NCBI GenBank assembly: GCA_964016985.1
Contig: OZ024821.1
Coordinates: 126,630,075 to 126,694,074, forward strand
From: Anodontia alba
Taxonomy: Eukaryota; Mollusca; Bivalvia; Lucinida; Lucinidae
Direction: 5' to 3'
DNA length: 64,000 bases
In this document: one piece after another, positions 13,901 to 28,000 of the stretch
Numbering within the stretch: the stretch's first letter is position 1
Layout of the letters: each line of letters opens with the position of its first letter
Translations under genes and position numbers: made by a program
The notes under the pieces: generated by a model
What the model saw: only the letters and a program-made list of their open reading frames with translations
What the model was told of the DNA's origin: nothing
Databases searched by the model: none

Positions 13901-16900
13901 GCTGGTCACCATGGAACAATATAACATATGATCAGCCTAATCTAGGTGAGCTTTTTCTGGCCCACTTGGGACTCTAGTTTAAAAATATACTGTTCACCTA
14001 CTGATATGATTCAGTGAAACAGCATTGCTTTTTGGAGGTAAAAGTTTTCCATATATAGTATATCAAATAAGACAGACATCAAGGCAACAATTTTTCTTAC
14101 TTTCTTTAAGAAAGCTTACATTGTGGAAAAGTCCAGGGCCCAGTTGTTCAAAGCTAACGATGTCGTTAGTTAACGATTCGTTAAAATTTACATCGACTGA
14201 TATGCAAATACATGTATGCTGAAATTTTTTGCTGAAAAAAATGTGAGTAGCTTTTGCAGTGCAAAAGCTACTCACATTTTTTCAGCAAAAAATATCAGAA
14301 TATTGTATCTTGAATCCGCTAAAACATTTAACGAAATGACCCTTAACGAGCTCGTTAAGCTAACGATGCTTTGAACAACTGGGCCCTGATAGAACAGAAT
14401 TTTTCTTGCAAACTGATGTACGTACCAAATTTACCCTAAGTATAGGGCCTTTAGGAAAAGATGGCTATTACATCACCAAAGATACATTTGCATACTTAAC
14501 TGTAAAAACAGAAGACAAAATGAGCAGGACCTTCGTTGCTCACGTATCAAATACAGGCCATTTTCTCCTGACACAAAATTAAAAGCTGCCATTCTCCATC
14601 CTTAGCTCCTTACCATACCTCTAAGTTTTGATGAAGCCTACTGTACTATCTGATGATGTATCAAAACTGCTGTGATAGAATGGCATAAAGGATCGACACT
14701 GATCAAAATGACAATAAAAGCACCGCAAGCATAATACCCCGCGATAGCAATTATTTGTTTATGTATTAAAGTTATCGTTGCGAAAATGTCTGGAAAGAAA
14801 ATGACGGAGGGACAGATAACAATCCTAAACCAGATCTTGATAATATCAAATGACAGATAACAATCCTAAACCAGATCTTGATAATATCAATGCATATATC
14901 AAATTTGGTTAAAAGGCCTTGTTATTTACTTGTTACCGTCCAGAAATGAAAATATGGGCGTGTCTCGGGCAGATAACTCCGTAAAAATTTAACGAAATTT
15001 GTCCATTAGCAATTCCAAAAAAGATCTCCTTAAGGTCAATGCATACAGCAAGTTTGGTTAAAATCCCTTGTTATTTACTCAAGTTATCATCTGGAAATGA
15101 AAATATGGGCGTGACTCGGGCAGATAACTCTGTAAAAATTTGACGAAATTTGCCCATTAGCAATTCCAAACCAGATCTTCTTAATGTCAATATATATAGC
15201 AAGTCTGGTTAAAATCCCTTGTTATTTACTCAAGTTATCATCTGGAAATGAAAATATGGTTGTGTCTTGGGCATATAACTCTGTAAAAAATTTGACGAAA
15301 TTTGCCCATTAGCAATCCCAAACCAGATCTCCTTAATGTCAATGCATATAGCAAGTTTGGGTAAAATCCCTTGTTATTTACTCAAGTTATCGTCCGGAAA
15401 CGAAAATATGGGCATGTCTCGGGCAGATAACTCCGTAAAAAATTGACGAAATTTGCCCATTAGCAATCCCAAACCAGACCTCTACAATATCAATGCGCAT
15501 ACCAAGTTTGGTAAAAATCCATTGACAGTTTACTCTAGTTATCATCCGGAAACAAAAAAACGGACGGACGGTCATATGACGGACGGACAGACTCACGGAC
15601 AACCAACGTGAAACCATAATACCCCGCTACTATTGTGTGGCGGGGTATAAAAATGAATTTAATCCGGGAGCAGTTTAATCTGGGTCTACACTGTTTCTTC
15701 TGCCTGCCTAAATTCATTTTTGTCATTTTGCATGTCTTAAGTCTTTCTTTTTTTTTTTTTTTTTTTTTTTTGCATAATAATCATAAAGCATAAAATAGAA
15801 AAATTCTAACCTTTGATCTTGATATAAAGAGGAAGCATCCTGCCAACAATAATCCTTGCATGGTGGCCTGTGTATCACTGAACTTGACACCGTCGAGGTA
15901 AAGAACGCTCTGACTGTATGCCAGGATTAGTGCATTCAGGGCAAGGATTTTGAACATCTGTAATGTGGTGACTAGAGTGCAGCGGCCCTGCTTTATAATA
16001 TGGCAAACTGAAACAAGAACAGGGGAGTACAGTACAACAATTAAGTTATTACTGGCCTAGTATGAGATACTCTGTCTACTCTGATGTGGTGGTGATATTT
16101 TGGAGTATTACAGCCATTTCAAGGTATTTCAATTATATTTTCAGAACCTCCATGCACACATGCAATGCATACATTTTTACAGTTCTGCTTCCAAGTCATC
16201 AATACATGTGAATTGTTGTTGTCCATTACTTAAAAGCATAACTTTCTTTGCTAAAGAAAACCAAGCTTGTTTGTTTGGTTGAGGTATTATGGTCCAGTCA
16301 ACCATTAGGGTCAAGTTGAGCCGGTCAGTTTACCTAACCACACTTTTTCCAAGGCAGGCTTAATATTCCAAGTGGTTAACTAGTACTTGTGCTCATTCTG
16401 CCCTTCTTGAATCAGTGGAAGGAAGAGAATGACTGTAGAAAATATTTCATGATCCAATCTCCATGAAAGAATGTTGTTGCATGTGGTGGGGGATCAAACC
16501 CTCGACCTCCTGATCTTCTGTCATCCGACTGAGCCACCAAGGCCAGCACACCATGCTTGTGTAAAATGAAAAACTATGCCATTTTTTAGCTCATCTGAGC
16601 CGAAGGCTCAGGATGCTCAGGATGAGCTATTGTGATCACTCCCCGTCTGTCCTCCATCACGACTTCTCCTCTGAAACCCGAGCCAAATTTCTTCAAACTT
16701 CATGTGGAGCCTTGTATTAAAGGGGGATTGAAAATATGTACAAATGGTCATGGTCAGGTCTCTGGAAATTCTGAAATCTGAATCGGTCCAGCCAATGACG
16801 ATGACTTCATCAATGAGCCCATTTCCAAAAAAAAAAAAAAAATATAATATCACCTGTAACAAAAAACTAATGACAATTGGCAGTCCTATAACTCCTTTTA

Positions 16901-19036
16901 AATAATACACCTCAACTCCGTTATATGAGCATGATCAAAGCTGGCGTCATCAATAAATACAGTCAGGTATGTAAAAAGAAAGAAAGAAACAAAAAAAAGA
17001 TGATTTTGTTGTAATTTCCACCTCCGCAGGGTTTTCCTAGATAACTATTTATAAACAACTGATTCCTGTCTTGTATAAGCGCGAAGACGACAGGAAACAG
17101 GAGAGACGGAACAAAACGACTTTCATGGACCTAATTAGGTCTAATAAAAAAGGCCTGCACCATGGGCAGTTTTGCAATTTTCAATGTTTCAAGATTTGAC
17201 CAGACTGCTTAAATTTTAAGCACTGACCAATCTTGTCTAGCGCAAGTGGTGCATTACTTATTTTTACCGTGAAATCTACCTTGAATTAAACTCGTGTGTT
17301 ACGGCCGTCAACAACAAAAAAAAAAAAAAAATAAAAAAATAAAATAAAATGAAAGAAGCAAACAATAATACCCAGATCAGACGCCATTGTATGCGACATC
17401 TGATCAGGACGTACACGGTTTGGGAATTAATTAATCAAATCTGGGACCAACAAACCGTGTTGATCAAAAGAAAAAAGAAGAGGAAGAAAATGGGTGCGTT
17501 CAAGCGATGCATTCTTTTATCACTCTAAGTTAAAACGACCTTTGATCTTTTGTACACGCCGACTGCACAGTCTCAGTGTATTCACATGTGTCACACAAAT
17601 GGATTAATTATCAGACTACCATTACTGATGATTCGTGTTAATCGCTAGTTTACCGCACAAAGGACAGGGCAGTGTTGATTTTTTGACAATGTTTGGATAA
17701 TGACGTAATTAATTTGTGCAGTGGTAGGTTGCCATTTTTCATCTGTCTCTCCAATATACATGTCAAATGACCGTTTAGAGCCTTTTAACTACCATAATAT
17801 CGCATTTAAAAGGTGCGCGGACGTTGTCAGTTTGGAAAGACTTGACCGTTTGTGATTTTTAGACATCACTGATTCGTGAAAATTGGTTGGTTGGGGAAAA
17901 AATGGGGTTCAAGGCACAAACCTGTTGGACCGATTTATTAGCGTTTTGGGGTGTTTGAAACTGGTCCAGAATTCTTAATTTCGGACCAGACCGGCTATTT
18001 TTCAGGTTTTCCGGAGCCCTGGTCATGGTCCATAAATCAAGATGGCCGCCAAGCCATATATAGCTCCCATAGATTTATAATGTTAAAAACTTAAAAAAAA
18101 CTTCTTTGAAACCATGAGGCCCACAGCTTATATATTTAGTATATAGCAATGTTTAGTGGTCCCCTACATAAATCCTGCCAATCATGCCCTGAGGTCCAAA
18201 TTGGCCACGTCCCTGGGTCATAAGCTCCCATAGACTTATAATGGGAAAAAACTTAAAAAATCTTCTCTGAAACCATGAGGCCCACAGCTTATGTATTTAG
18301 TATGTTAGCAATGTTTAGTGGTCCCCTACATAAATCCTGCCAATCAAGCCCCTGGGGTCCAAACTGGCCACACCCCAGGGGGGTCATATGTTTATAGAGC
18401 TATATAGCTAAAGAACCTTCAAAAATCTTCTCTGAAACCATGAGGCGGAGAGCTAACAGATTAAGTATGACGTGATATTTAGTGGTCTTCTACATAAATC
18501 CTGCCAACCATGCCCTTGGCTCCAAATTGGCATGCCCCTGGGGTCATTAGCTCCCATAGACTTATAATAACAAAAACTTAAGAAATTTTCTTCTCTGAAC
18601 CATGAGGCCAACAGCTTACATATTTAGTAGGGACGGGGTGGGGGGTCATTTGTTTATATAAAGCTATATAGCTAAAGAACCTTCAAAAATCTTCTTCTCT
18701 GAAGCCATGAGGCCCAGAGCTAACGTATTTCATATGTAGCAATGCTTAGTGGTCTCCTACATAAATCCTGCCAACCATGACCCTGGTGTCCAAATTGGCC
18801 ACACCCCGGGGGTCATTAGCTCCCACAGACTTATAATGGGAAAAACTTTAAAAAAAATCATCTTCTCTGAAAGCATGAGGCCCACACCTTATATATTTAG
18901 TATGTAGCAATGTTTAGTGGTCTCCTACATAAATCCTACCAACCATGCCCCTGGAGTCCAAATTGGCCATGCTGGTGTGGGGGGTGTGGGTGGGTGTGTG
19001 TGGGGGGTCATTTATTAATATAGAGCTATATAACGA

Positions 19037-19067
<31 letters not shown>

Positions 19068-22000
19068 AACTTCTCTGAAACCAAAAGGCCCTAAGCAGGT
19101 GCGATCATCATGAATTTTGCTCAGAATGTTTATCTTGAGATTTCTAGGTCAAATTTGGACCTGGGTCACTTATGACCTATATTTCACAGTCCAGTGACTT
19201 TGTTAAGTTTTTCCATTTATGTCAGTTTCTCCGCAGCTGTTGATCCTACAGCAGTGATACTTGGCACTTGCAGACATCTTAGCATGGCCTCTTTGATGCA
19301 GTCATTCATATTTGACCTTGATCTATATTTCCATTAGGCATGCTACATTGTCTTACTTGTCAACATAATCATCATGAATCTTGGTCAGAATGTTTGCCTT
19401 GATCTTTTATGGGTCAGGTTCTCTGTTATGATACTCAGGTGAGCGTTACAGGGCCATCATGGCCCTTATGTTTCTTTTTTATGTTTACATCGTAAAGTTT
19501 ATTGGACTGAGAAAATGTTTTCCTGTAAATGTGAACTGTCATATATTGTCTCAAAGAACATGATACTTATGATAGAAAATGTAACAAAGAGTCTTTATCA
19601 TATTTTCTGTGATAAAGGTTTGGCATGCTGTCAACACTGAATGTTTGTAATACGATATCTAAGCCATACTTTTATGTGGCAAGAAACCTTTGCACATCAT
19701 CACGAAAACACACCTATATAATTTTGACCCCCTTAAACCCCACTTTTATATAGTAAAACTGAGGTTTACAGGGGTATACATTATTTTCTTATTTCTGCTC
19801 AAAAACATAGATTGTGGGTACTCGTTAGAACCGCCTCGGTGAGGCGGTTCTAACGAGTACCCACAATCTATGTTTTGAGCAGAAATATGAAAAATATCAG
19901 ATTTTTTTATCTGAAAATTTTCCGGTTTTGGTTGTAAAATTTTCAATATATTTGAATAGGCGTGTTTTCGTAATGTAAATAAGGCTTTACGGTATACTCA
20001 CTACAAAGAATAGTTGATAATTTTGATGTAAATGGCGAGGCAATACTTGCATCTCCTAATCTCACTATCTGAGCTTTTTCTTCCTCTTCTATCTCTTTTA
20101 ACATATTCTGTAACTTTTTCTGAAAAACATTCAGCCATATCATTTCTAGCAAGTGTAGTGCACACACAGATCAGTGTGCAAACTTCAATGTGTCTACAGG
20201 AAGACTGCATTTCACTTGTAAAACTATAGAGTACAGCAAAATATACAGAAACAAGAGGCCCATGGGCCACAATGCTCACCTGCTGTAAGTTAACCAGGTC
20301 ATTTACTCATCATTCCCTATCAGCATGTCAAGTTTCAAGGCAATGGCTTAAACAGTTTTTGAGATATTTTGCTTACAAGGTTAAATGCTGAAATTTTCAA
20401 AGGGCCATAAGTAAAACTAGAAAGATGACATGGATGCCCCCACCCAGGGCCATCCTCATCCACACACAGGCATTTTGCAAAAAATAGCCATCAGAAGAGA
20501 TGGCAAATGCTCCAATTGCATCACAAATGGCTGTCTTTTTTCAATCTAGGGCATCAGGGATGTAATTTTATCAAGGGATACACTTGTTTAACCCTGCAGA
20601 ACTCTAAAATCATAAGTTGTGGAAACTGGATTTTGTGTTTTTCAACAAAGAAACTGAAAATAATGAGAAAAATGAGGCCCGTTGCCTGCAATGATTATAA
20701 CTCTCAAACTGTAAGTCATGGAAACTGGATTTTTTGTTTGATAGCAAGTGATTTTCAACAAAGAATCCGAAAATAATGAGAAAAATAAGGCCTGTTGCCT
20801 GCTAAGATTATAACTCTCAAACTGTAAGTCGTAGAAACTGGATTTTGTGTTCGCTAGCAAGTGATTTTCAACAAAGAATCCAAAAATAATGAGAGATATA
20901 AGGCCCTTTACCTGCAAGGCCTGTAACTCTTCAACCGTTAGTCTGAGAAACTCAATTTTGTGTTCGCTAGTAAGTGATTTTCAACAAAGAATCCAAAAAT
21001 AATGAGAAAAATAAGCCTGCTGCGTGCATTGCTAATAAATCTGCATCAGCAGTATAAGTAAGGGAGATAACTCCAACACTCCGTAGGTCAGAGTTGTCCT
21101 TACATATTGTGACACACCTAGTTTATGTTCTTAGCATCTCTACTAACTATCATTAAAATGTCTCCACTGGTTAAAGAGTTATGGCCTGCACAAGATTTTA
21201 CCACCAGGGGAGATAATTGGAAATAAATAAAGGGGGACTGAAAACATGTACAAATGGTCATGGTCCATAAATCAAGATGGCCGCAAAGCCCATATATAGC
21301 TCCCATAGACTTATAATGTTAAAAACTTAAAAAAAAAACTTCTTTGAAACCATGAGGCCCACAGCTTATATATTTAGTATATAGCAATGTTTAGTGGTCC
21401 CTTACATAAATCCTGCCAATCATGCCCTGAGGTCCAAACTGGCCACGTCCCTGGGTCATAAGCTCCCATAGACTTATAATGGGAAACAAGAATTCCGCGG
21501 AAGGCGTCATCGCACCTGCTGGGGCAAAAGTCACAGGAGCAACAATCAGAACGTGGTTTTTAAATAAGTTTATTTCATTCTTAGCAGTGCTTACTTGGAA
21601 AACTGGGTTGAAAAATATGTAGACAAAGTGCCTAGTGGGACACATATATTCCAGGCCAGTCCCATTCCCTCTAATGGCTATATCTTCAGCACTGACTTTT
21701 CGTATCATACAGCCCAATGATAATGGAACGTTAACGTAAAATGTGTAAAAGTCACTGGAGCATGAAATATAGGTCAAGGTCACGGGTCAAGGTACCTGCT
21801 AATTCAGTACATCAAGGAGAAGCACAATGCAAGGTATGGTGGTTGTAGGCCTTATAGTTGAGGAGTTATCAAACATCAACGTAAAATGTGTCAAATATAG
21901 GTCAAGGTCACTGGGTCAAGGTACCTGCCAAGCCAGTGCAATGAGGTGAAGCACTATGCAAGGTTTAGTGGTTGTAGGTCTTATATTTGAGGAGATACCG

Positions 22001-25000
22001 AACATCAACATAAAATGTGTCAAAGTCACTGGAGTGCACAATATAGGTCAAGGTCACCAGGTCAATGTACCTGCCGAGTCAGTACATCGAGAAGAAGTGC
22101 TATATAAGGTTTGGTGGTTGAAGGCCTTACAGTTGAGGACATATGGAAGGGTGACGTAAAAGGTGTAAAAGTCAATGCAGCACAAAATATAGGTCAAGGT
22201 CACCCAGTGAAGGTACCTGCGGAGTCCGTACATTGAGGAGAAGCACTATGCAAGGTTTGATGGTTGTAGGCCTTACAGTTGAGGAGATATTGAACGAAAT
22301 GTGTAAAAGGCACTGGAGCGCAAAATATAGGTCAAGGTCACCGGGTCAAGATACCTGCCGAGTCAGTACATCTAGGAGAAGCACTATGCAAGGTTTGGTG
22401 GCTAGAGGTCTTACACTTGAGGAGATCTGGAACATTGACGTAAATTATGTCAAAGTCACTGCAGCCAAAATATAGGTCAAGGTCACCAGGTCAAGGTATC
22501 TGCCAAGTCAGTACATTGAGAAGAAGCACCTTGCAAGGTTTGATGGTTGTAGGCCTTATAGTCGAGGAGATATCGAACGTCGACGCAAAATGTTCAAAGT
22601 CACTGCAGCGCAAAATATAGGTCAAGGTCAGCGGGTCAAGGTACCTGCCAAGTCAGTACATCTAGGAGAAGCACTATGCAAGGTTTGGAAGTTGTACGCC
22701 TTATAGTTGAGAAGATCTGGAACGTCAACGTAAATTGTGTCAAAGTCAATGGAGCACAAAATATAGGTCAAGGTCACTGGGTCAACATACCTGCCAAGTC
22801 AGGAGGTCAGGGAGATGTGTCATGCAAGGTATGATGGTTGTTGTAGAATTGTAGTTGATTAGAATACTAACTTCAACGTAAATGTCGAACTTCAACATAA
22901 CAGAACTGTTAACAGACAGACGGACGGATGAATGGACAGACGAATGGAAAAGCGGGCACCTATGTCGCAAAGTCGGGAGGTCAGGGAGATGTTTCATACA
23001 AGGTTTGATGGTTGTTTAGTTTTGTAGTTGATTAGAATACCAACTTTGACATAAATGTCGAACTTCGACATAACAGAACTGTTAACAGACAGACAGACGG
23101 ACGGACGAACAGACAGACGAATGGAAAAGTGGGCACCTATGTCGCAAAGTCAGGAAGTCAGGGAGATGTTTCATGCAAGGTTTGATGGTTGTTTAGTCTT
23201 GTAGTTGATTAAAATACTAACTTTGACATAAATGTCGAACTTCGACATAAATGTTGACAGACAGACGGACGAATGGACAGACATACGGAAAAGCGGATGC
23301 CTATGTCCCAAAGTCAGGAGGTCAGGGAGATGTTTCATGCAAGGTTTGATGGTTGTTTAGTCTTGTAGTTGATTAGAATACTAACTTTGACATAAATGTC
23401 GAACGTCGACATAAATGTTGACAGACGGACGGACTGACGGACGGACGGACGGACTGACGGACGGACGGAAAATCGGACGCCTATATCGCACCCTGCTACA
23501 AGCAGGTGCGATAAAAACTTAAAAAATCTTCTCTGAAACCATGAGGCCCACAGCTTATATATTTAGTATGTTAGCAATGTTAAAATGGAGTAATGAGTAA
23601 CCCATAGTTACAATTTTTAAATGCAACTCTCCTTCTTAATGTTCTATTAATTATCACCAAAAAATCTCAACTGGTAGAGAAGTTATGACCATCAGCAAAT
23701 TTAACAACTATGGGAGATAACTCAAAAAAGGAGTCAGACTTGTCTTTTGTGTACATGACATGCCCACTCAATGTCCTGTACAACTTGATAAAGTATCATA
23801 AAAATATCTCAAAGGGTTTAAGAGTTATGGCCTGCACAAGATTTAACAACTATGGGAGATAACTCCAGAAATGAGTCAGTTAGAGTTGTTGTTCTTGTAT
23901 GTGACACACCTACATGTACTCAATGTCCTCTACGACTTGATCAAGTATCATGATAATATCTCAAAGGGTTGTTGAGTTATGGCCTGCACAAGATTTCATA
24001 ACTATGGGAGATAACTCCAGAACGCAGTCAGAGTTTTTATTCTTGTAGGCGACACCCCTACTCAATGTCCTCTACCTATTGGTGAAGTATCATGAAAATA
24101 ACTTATTGGGTTTTAGAGTTACGGGCTGCACAAGATTTAACAACTTTGGAAGATAACTCCCAAAACGGAGTCAGCTAGAGTTGTTGTTCATGTATGTGAC
24201 ACACCTACTCAATGTCCTACTCAATGTCCTCTACAACTTGATCAAGTATCATGAAAATATCTGAAAGGGTTATTGAGTTATGGCCTGCACAAGATTTTAT
24301 AACTATGGGAGATAACTCAAGAACGCAGTCAGTTAGAGTTGTCTTTCTTGTACGTGACACGCCTACTCATTGTCCTCTACCTAATGGTGAAGTATCATGA
24401 AAATATCTTAAAGGGTTTTAGAGTTATGGGCCGCACAAGGTTACTCCAAAACAGAGTCAGCTAGAGTTGTCTTTCTTGTACGCGACATGCCTACTCAGTG
24501 TCCTCTACATATTGGTGAAGTATCATGAAAATATCTTAAAGGGTTTCAGAGTTATGGTCCGCACAAAATTTTACAATTTGGGGAGACTATGGGAGATAAC
24601 TCCTGAACCAAGTCAATTAGAGTTGTCATTCTTGCACGCAACACTCCTACCCAATGCCCTCTACAACCTGACAAAGTTTCATGAAAATAGCTCAAAGGGT
24701 ATAGGAGTTATGGGCCGCACAGGAGTTATGGACGGACAGCCCCACCTCAGTCCAGAATCAGTGGCCTAAAACTTGCCCTTTCATCAACACCTAAACAGCT
24801 TTCCTCTGTGTAATTATTCTGCTAAATTTTAACTCTTCAGCCTCACCAATGATACCACAGTGATATTTTTAGTCACATTTTTGTATGTTTTCTTGGTGAC
24901 CTGTTATATATTTTGACCCCTAAACCCACCCACGGGCATGACCCTGGGGCAATGGTACCATGATTTGAAAGGTCTTACTCTAGGTAAGTATCATACCGTT

Positions 25001-28000
25001 TCAACTTTCTAGCCCAAAAGGTATGAAAGTTATAAGCTGCAAGAGAAACACGGACGTAAAATTACACCTGAACTTGCAGGTAAACTTGAACCTGGTTACG
25101 AATGTGACATACGCACATACACACGTACGCACATACGGACGTAACATCAAGGCGAAACACTATATGCCCCACTCCTGCCTTCGGCAGGCGGGGGCAAAAC
25201 TTGCAGGTAAACTTGAACCTGGTTATGAACGTGACATACGCACATACGCATGTACGGATGTAACATCACGGCAAAACGCTATATGCCCCACTCCTGCCTT
25301 CGGCAGGTGGGGGCATAAAAAAATTCAGATTTTTTCAGAAGTTAATTGGGTCATCTACTTATCCCCTATCAGCACATTTAGTTTCAATACAATAGCTCAA
25401 ATAGTGTTTTGAGATACCTTGCTTAAAAGATTATAAGATTTCATTGCAAATTTTTGGAAAGGGGCATAACTAAAAAAATAGCTTATGGAAGCTCATGGCT
25501 TGAGATATATCGATTAAAGGCGACCATTTTGTTTGGTTGTTATGGCAAAACTTTAAAGAAGGAAATTTGTGAAACACCAGCAGGGAAAGATCATATGAAG
25601 CACTAGCAGGGAAAAAAGACCATGTGATGCGCCCACAGGGAAAGAATGTGATGCGCCCGCAGGGAAAGAATGTGAAGCATCAGCAGGGAAAGAAGACCCT
25701 GCAGAGCTTGCTTCTTCTCAATTTTTAGCTCTGGTGGCCATTTTCTTCAGCCTAGTGGAACCATTTTAGCAATTTTGGTAAAAAGACATAAGAGAAACAT
25801 ATCTGTGAAATTATTTTGAAATCAAATACCGGCCTTGGAGGAGATGTCCTTTGAAGGTTTTTTTTTTCTATTTTTAGCTCTGGCAACCATTTAGTCAGCA
25901 GAGCAGAACCATTTTAGCAATTTTGGTAAAGGGGCATAAGAGGAACATTGATGTGAAATTATTTGAAATCCGGCCATTGTCCACGGAGATGTTGTTTAAA
26001 GGTTTTTCTATTTTTAGCTCTGTTGACTATTTTGTTCAGCAGAGCAGAACCATTTTGGCAATTTTGGTAATGTGGGATAAGAGGCCACTGGCCAAGGAAG
26101 AGATGTCATTTAAAGGTTTTCCTAGTTTTAGCTCTGGCAGCCATTTTGTTCAGCCAAGCGGAACTATTGTAGCAATTTTGGTAGAGCCATAAAAGGAACA
26201 CTTCTGTGAAATTACTTTGAAATTGGGACTCTGGCTGCGGAGGAGATGTCTTTTAAAGGTTTTTCTATTTTTAGCTCTGGCCGCCATTTTGTTCATCTAA
26301 GTGGAACCATTTTAGCAATTTTGGTACAGGGCCATTGGAGGAACACTTCTGTGCAAATATTTTGAAATCGGGCCATTGGCCAAGGATGAGATGTCGTTTG
26401 AAGATTTTCTATTTTTAGCTCTGGTGGCCATCTTGTTCAATGGAGTGGAACCATTTTGGCCATCTTGGCCATCTTGGATTTCTGATCGATACAACTTGAT
26501 TCAATCCAGAAGTCATCCTGTTGCTACAGAGCAAGTTTCGGCTCAAAGCGACCAAAGGTTTGGGAAGAGATGTCAAAAATTTATTTTCAAGATGGCGGCT
26601 GTGGTGGCCATCTTGGATTTTCTATCGGCTCATTTAGCTATTTTGTGTCTACTAGATGCCCTAATGCTCATCATCAAGTTTCGATTCAAACTGTTTACAG
26701 AGGAGATGTCCAAAATATGAAATCCAATATTTTTCCCATATAAATGTATGGGGCCCATACAATTGCATGGGGAAGCAAATTTGACCTTGCCATAAAAAAG
26801 CCAAACATCAACGTAGGACCATTATTATAGCAGTTTTGGTAGATCTTCTGTCCCTGATGATTTGTGCAAAGATTAGGTCCCAGGGCTTATTTGATTGTGG
26901 AGAAGAAGATCTTTAAAGGTTTTTACCATATATGGGCATGGCGGCCATCTTGGTCAATGGACTATAACCATTTTAGCCATCTTTCATTCCCCTGCCCCAA
27001 AGAGGCTCGACTTGACATTTTAGCAACATTGGCTCAGAGGCTTCAGAGGAGATCATTTGAAATTATCAACATTTTTTCCATACAAATGTACGGGGCCCAT
27101 ACAATTGCATATGGAAGCAAACTTGACCTCGCTGTAAGAAGGTCAAACGTCAATGTACAACCATCATTTTAGCAACTTTGGTAGACCTCCCTCCCCGATG
27201 ATTTGTGCTAAGATTCAGCCCCAAGGCATCCTCCGTTCTGGAGAAGAAGATTTTTAAAGGTTTTTACCATATATGGGCATGGCAGCCATCTTGGTCAATG
27301 GCATGACCATTTTAGCAATCTTTCATTCCCCCTGCCCCAAGGAGGCTCCACATAAAATTTGAGCAACATTGGCCCAGGGCTTCAGAGAAGAAGTCGTTTG
27401 AAATTCTCAACATTTTCCCATACAAATGTATGCCGCCCATACAAATGCATAGGGAAGCAAACTTGACCTTGCTGTAAAAAGGTCGAATGTCAATGTATGA
27501 CCATTATTTTAGCACCTTTGGCAGACCTTCCGTCCCTGATGATTTGTGCAAAGATTCAGCCCCGAGGCATCCTCGGTTCTGTAGAAGAAGATTTTTAAAG
27601 GTTTTTACCATATATGGGCATGGCGGCCATCTTGGTCAACAGACCGCAACCATTTTAGCAATCTTTTGTTCCTCCAACCTAAGGAGGCTCCATATGAAAT
27701 TTGAGCAAAAATGGCTCAGCAGGTTTACAGGAGAAGTCCTGTGAAAATGTAAACTGCCCCCTTGCGGACATGTTTTTTTAATGCATCATGATGGCTTGAA
27801 TTGAATCTTGATAGAGGGTCACCAAAGGAACATTTCTGCCAAGTTATATTGAAATCGGTCCAGTGGTTTCTGACAAAAAGATTTTTAAAGTGTTTTATAT
27901 AGCTACATAGGGAAAAGAAGCCCTGCCCCCTAGCAGCCATGTTTCTTGATGATTCATGACAGCTTGAACAAACTTGGTAGAGGGTCACCAAAGGAACATT

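Larger units (their letters stand above)
20417..25318 (-). mobile_element. Helitron-like element A, copy 2 (nesting level 1)
   Basis: The left end ends in CTAG on the minus strand; its head ATGCCCCCACC is the exact inverse of the right end GGTGGGGGCAT. The body repeats the 113-bp and 146-bp modules of copy 1 at 5176, split by the insertion at 21228-23581. The right end is duplicated (25073-25197 and 25197-25318). Confidence 0.7.

Noticed and set aside
21391..21783. 130-codon minus-strand open frame
   Set aside because: It spans the junction between two nested repeats and contains no recognisable domain; the frame is not kept in related copies.
25023..25412. 129-codon plus-strand open frame with repeated [15 protein letters not shown] text
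   Set aside because: It is the translation of the duplicated element terminus and its ACGCACATACGGACG microsatellite.
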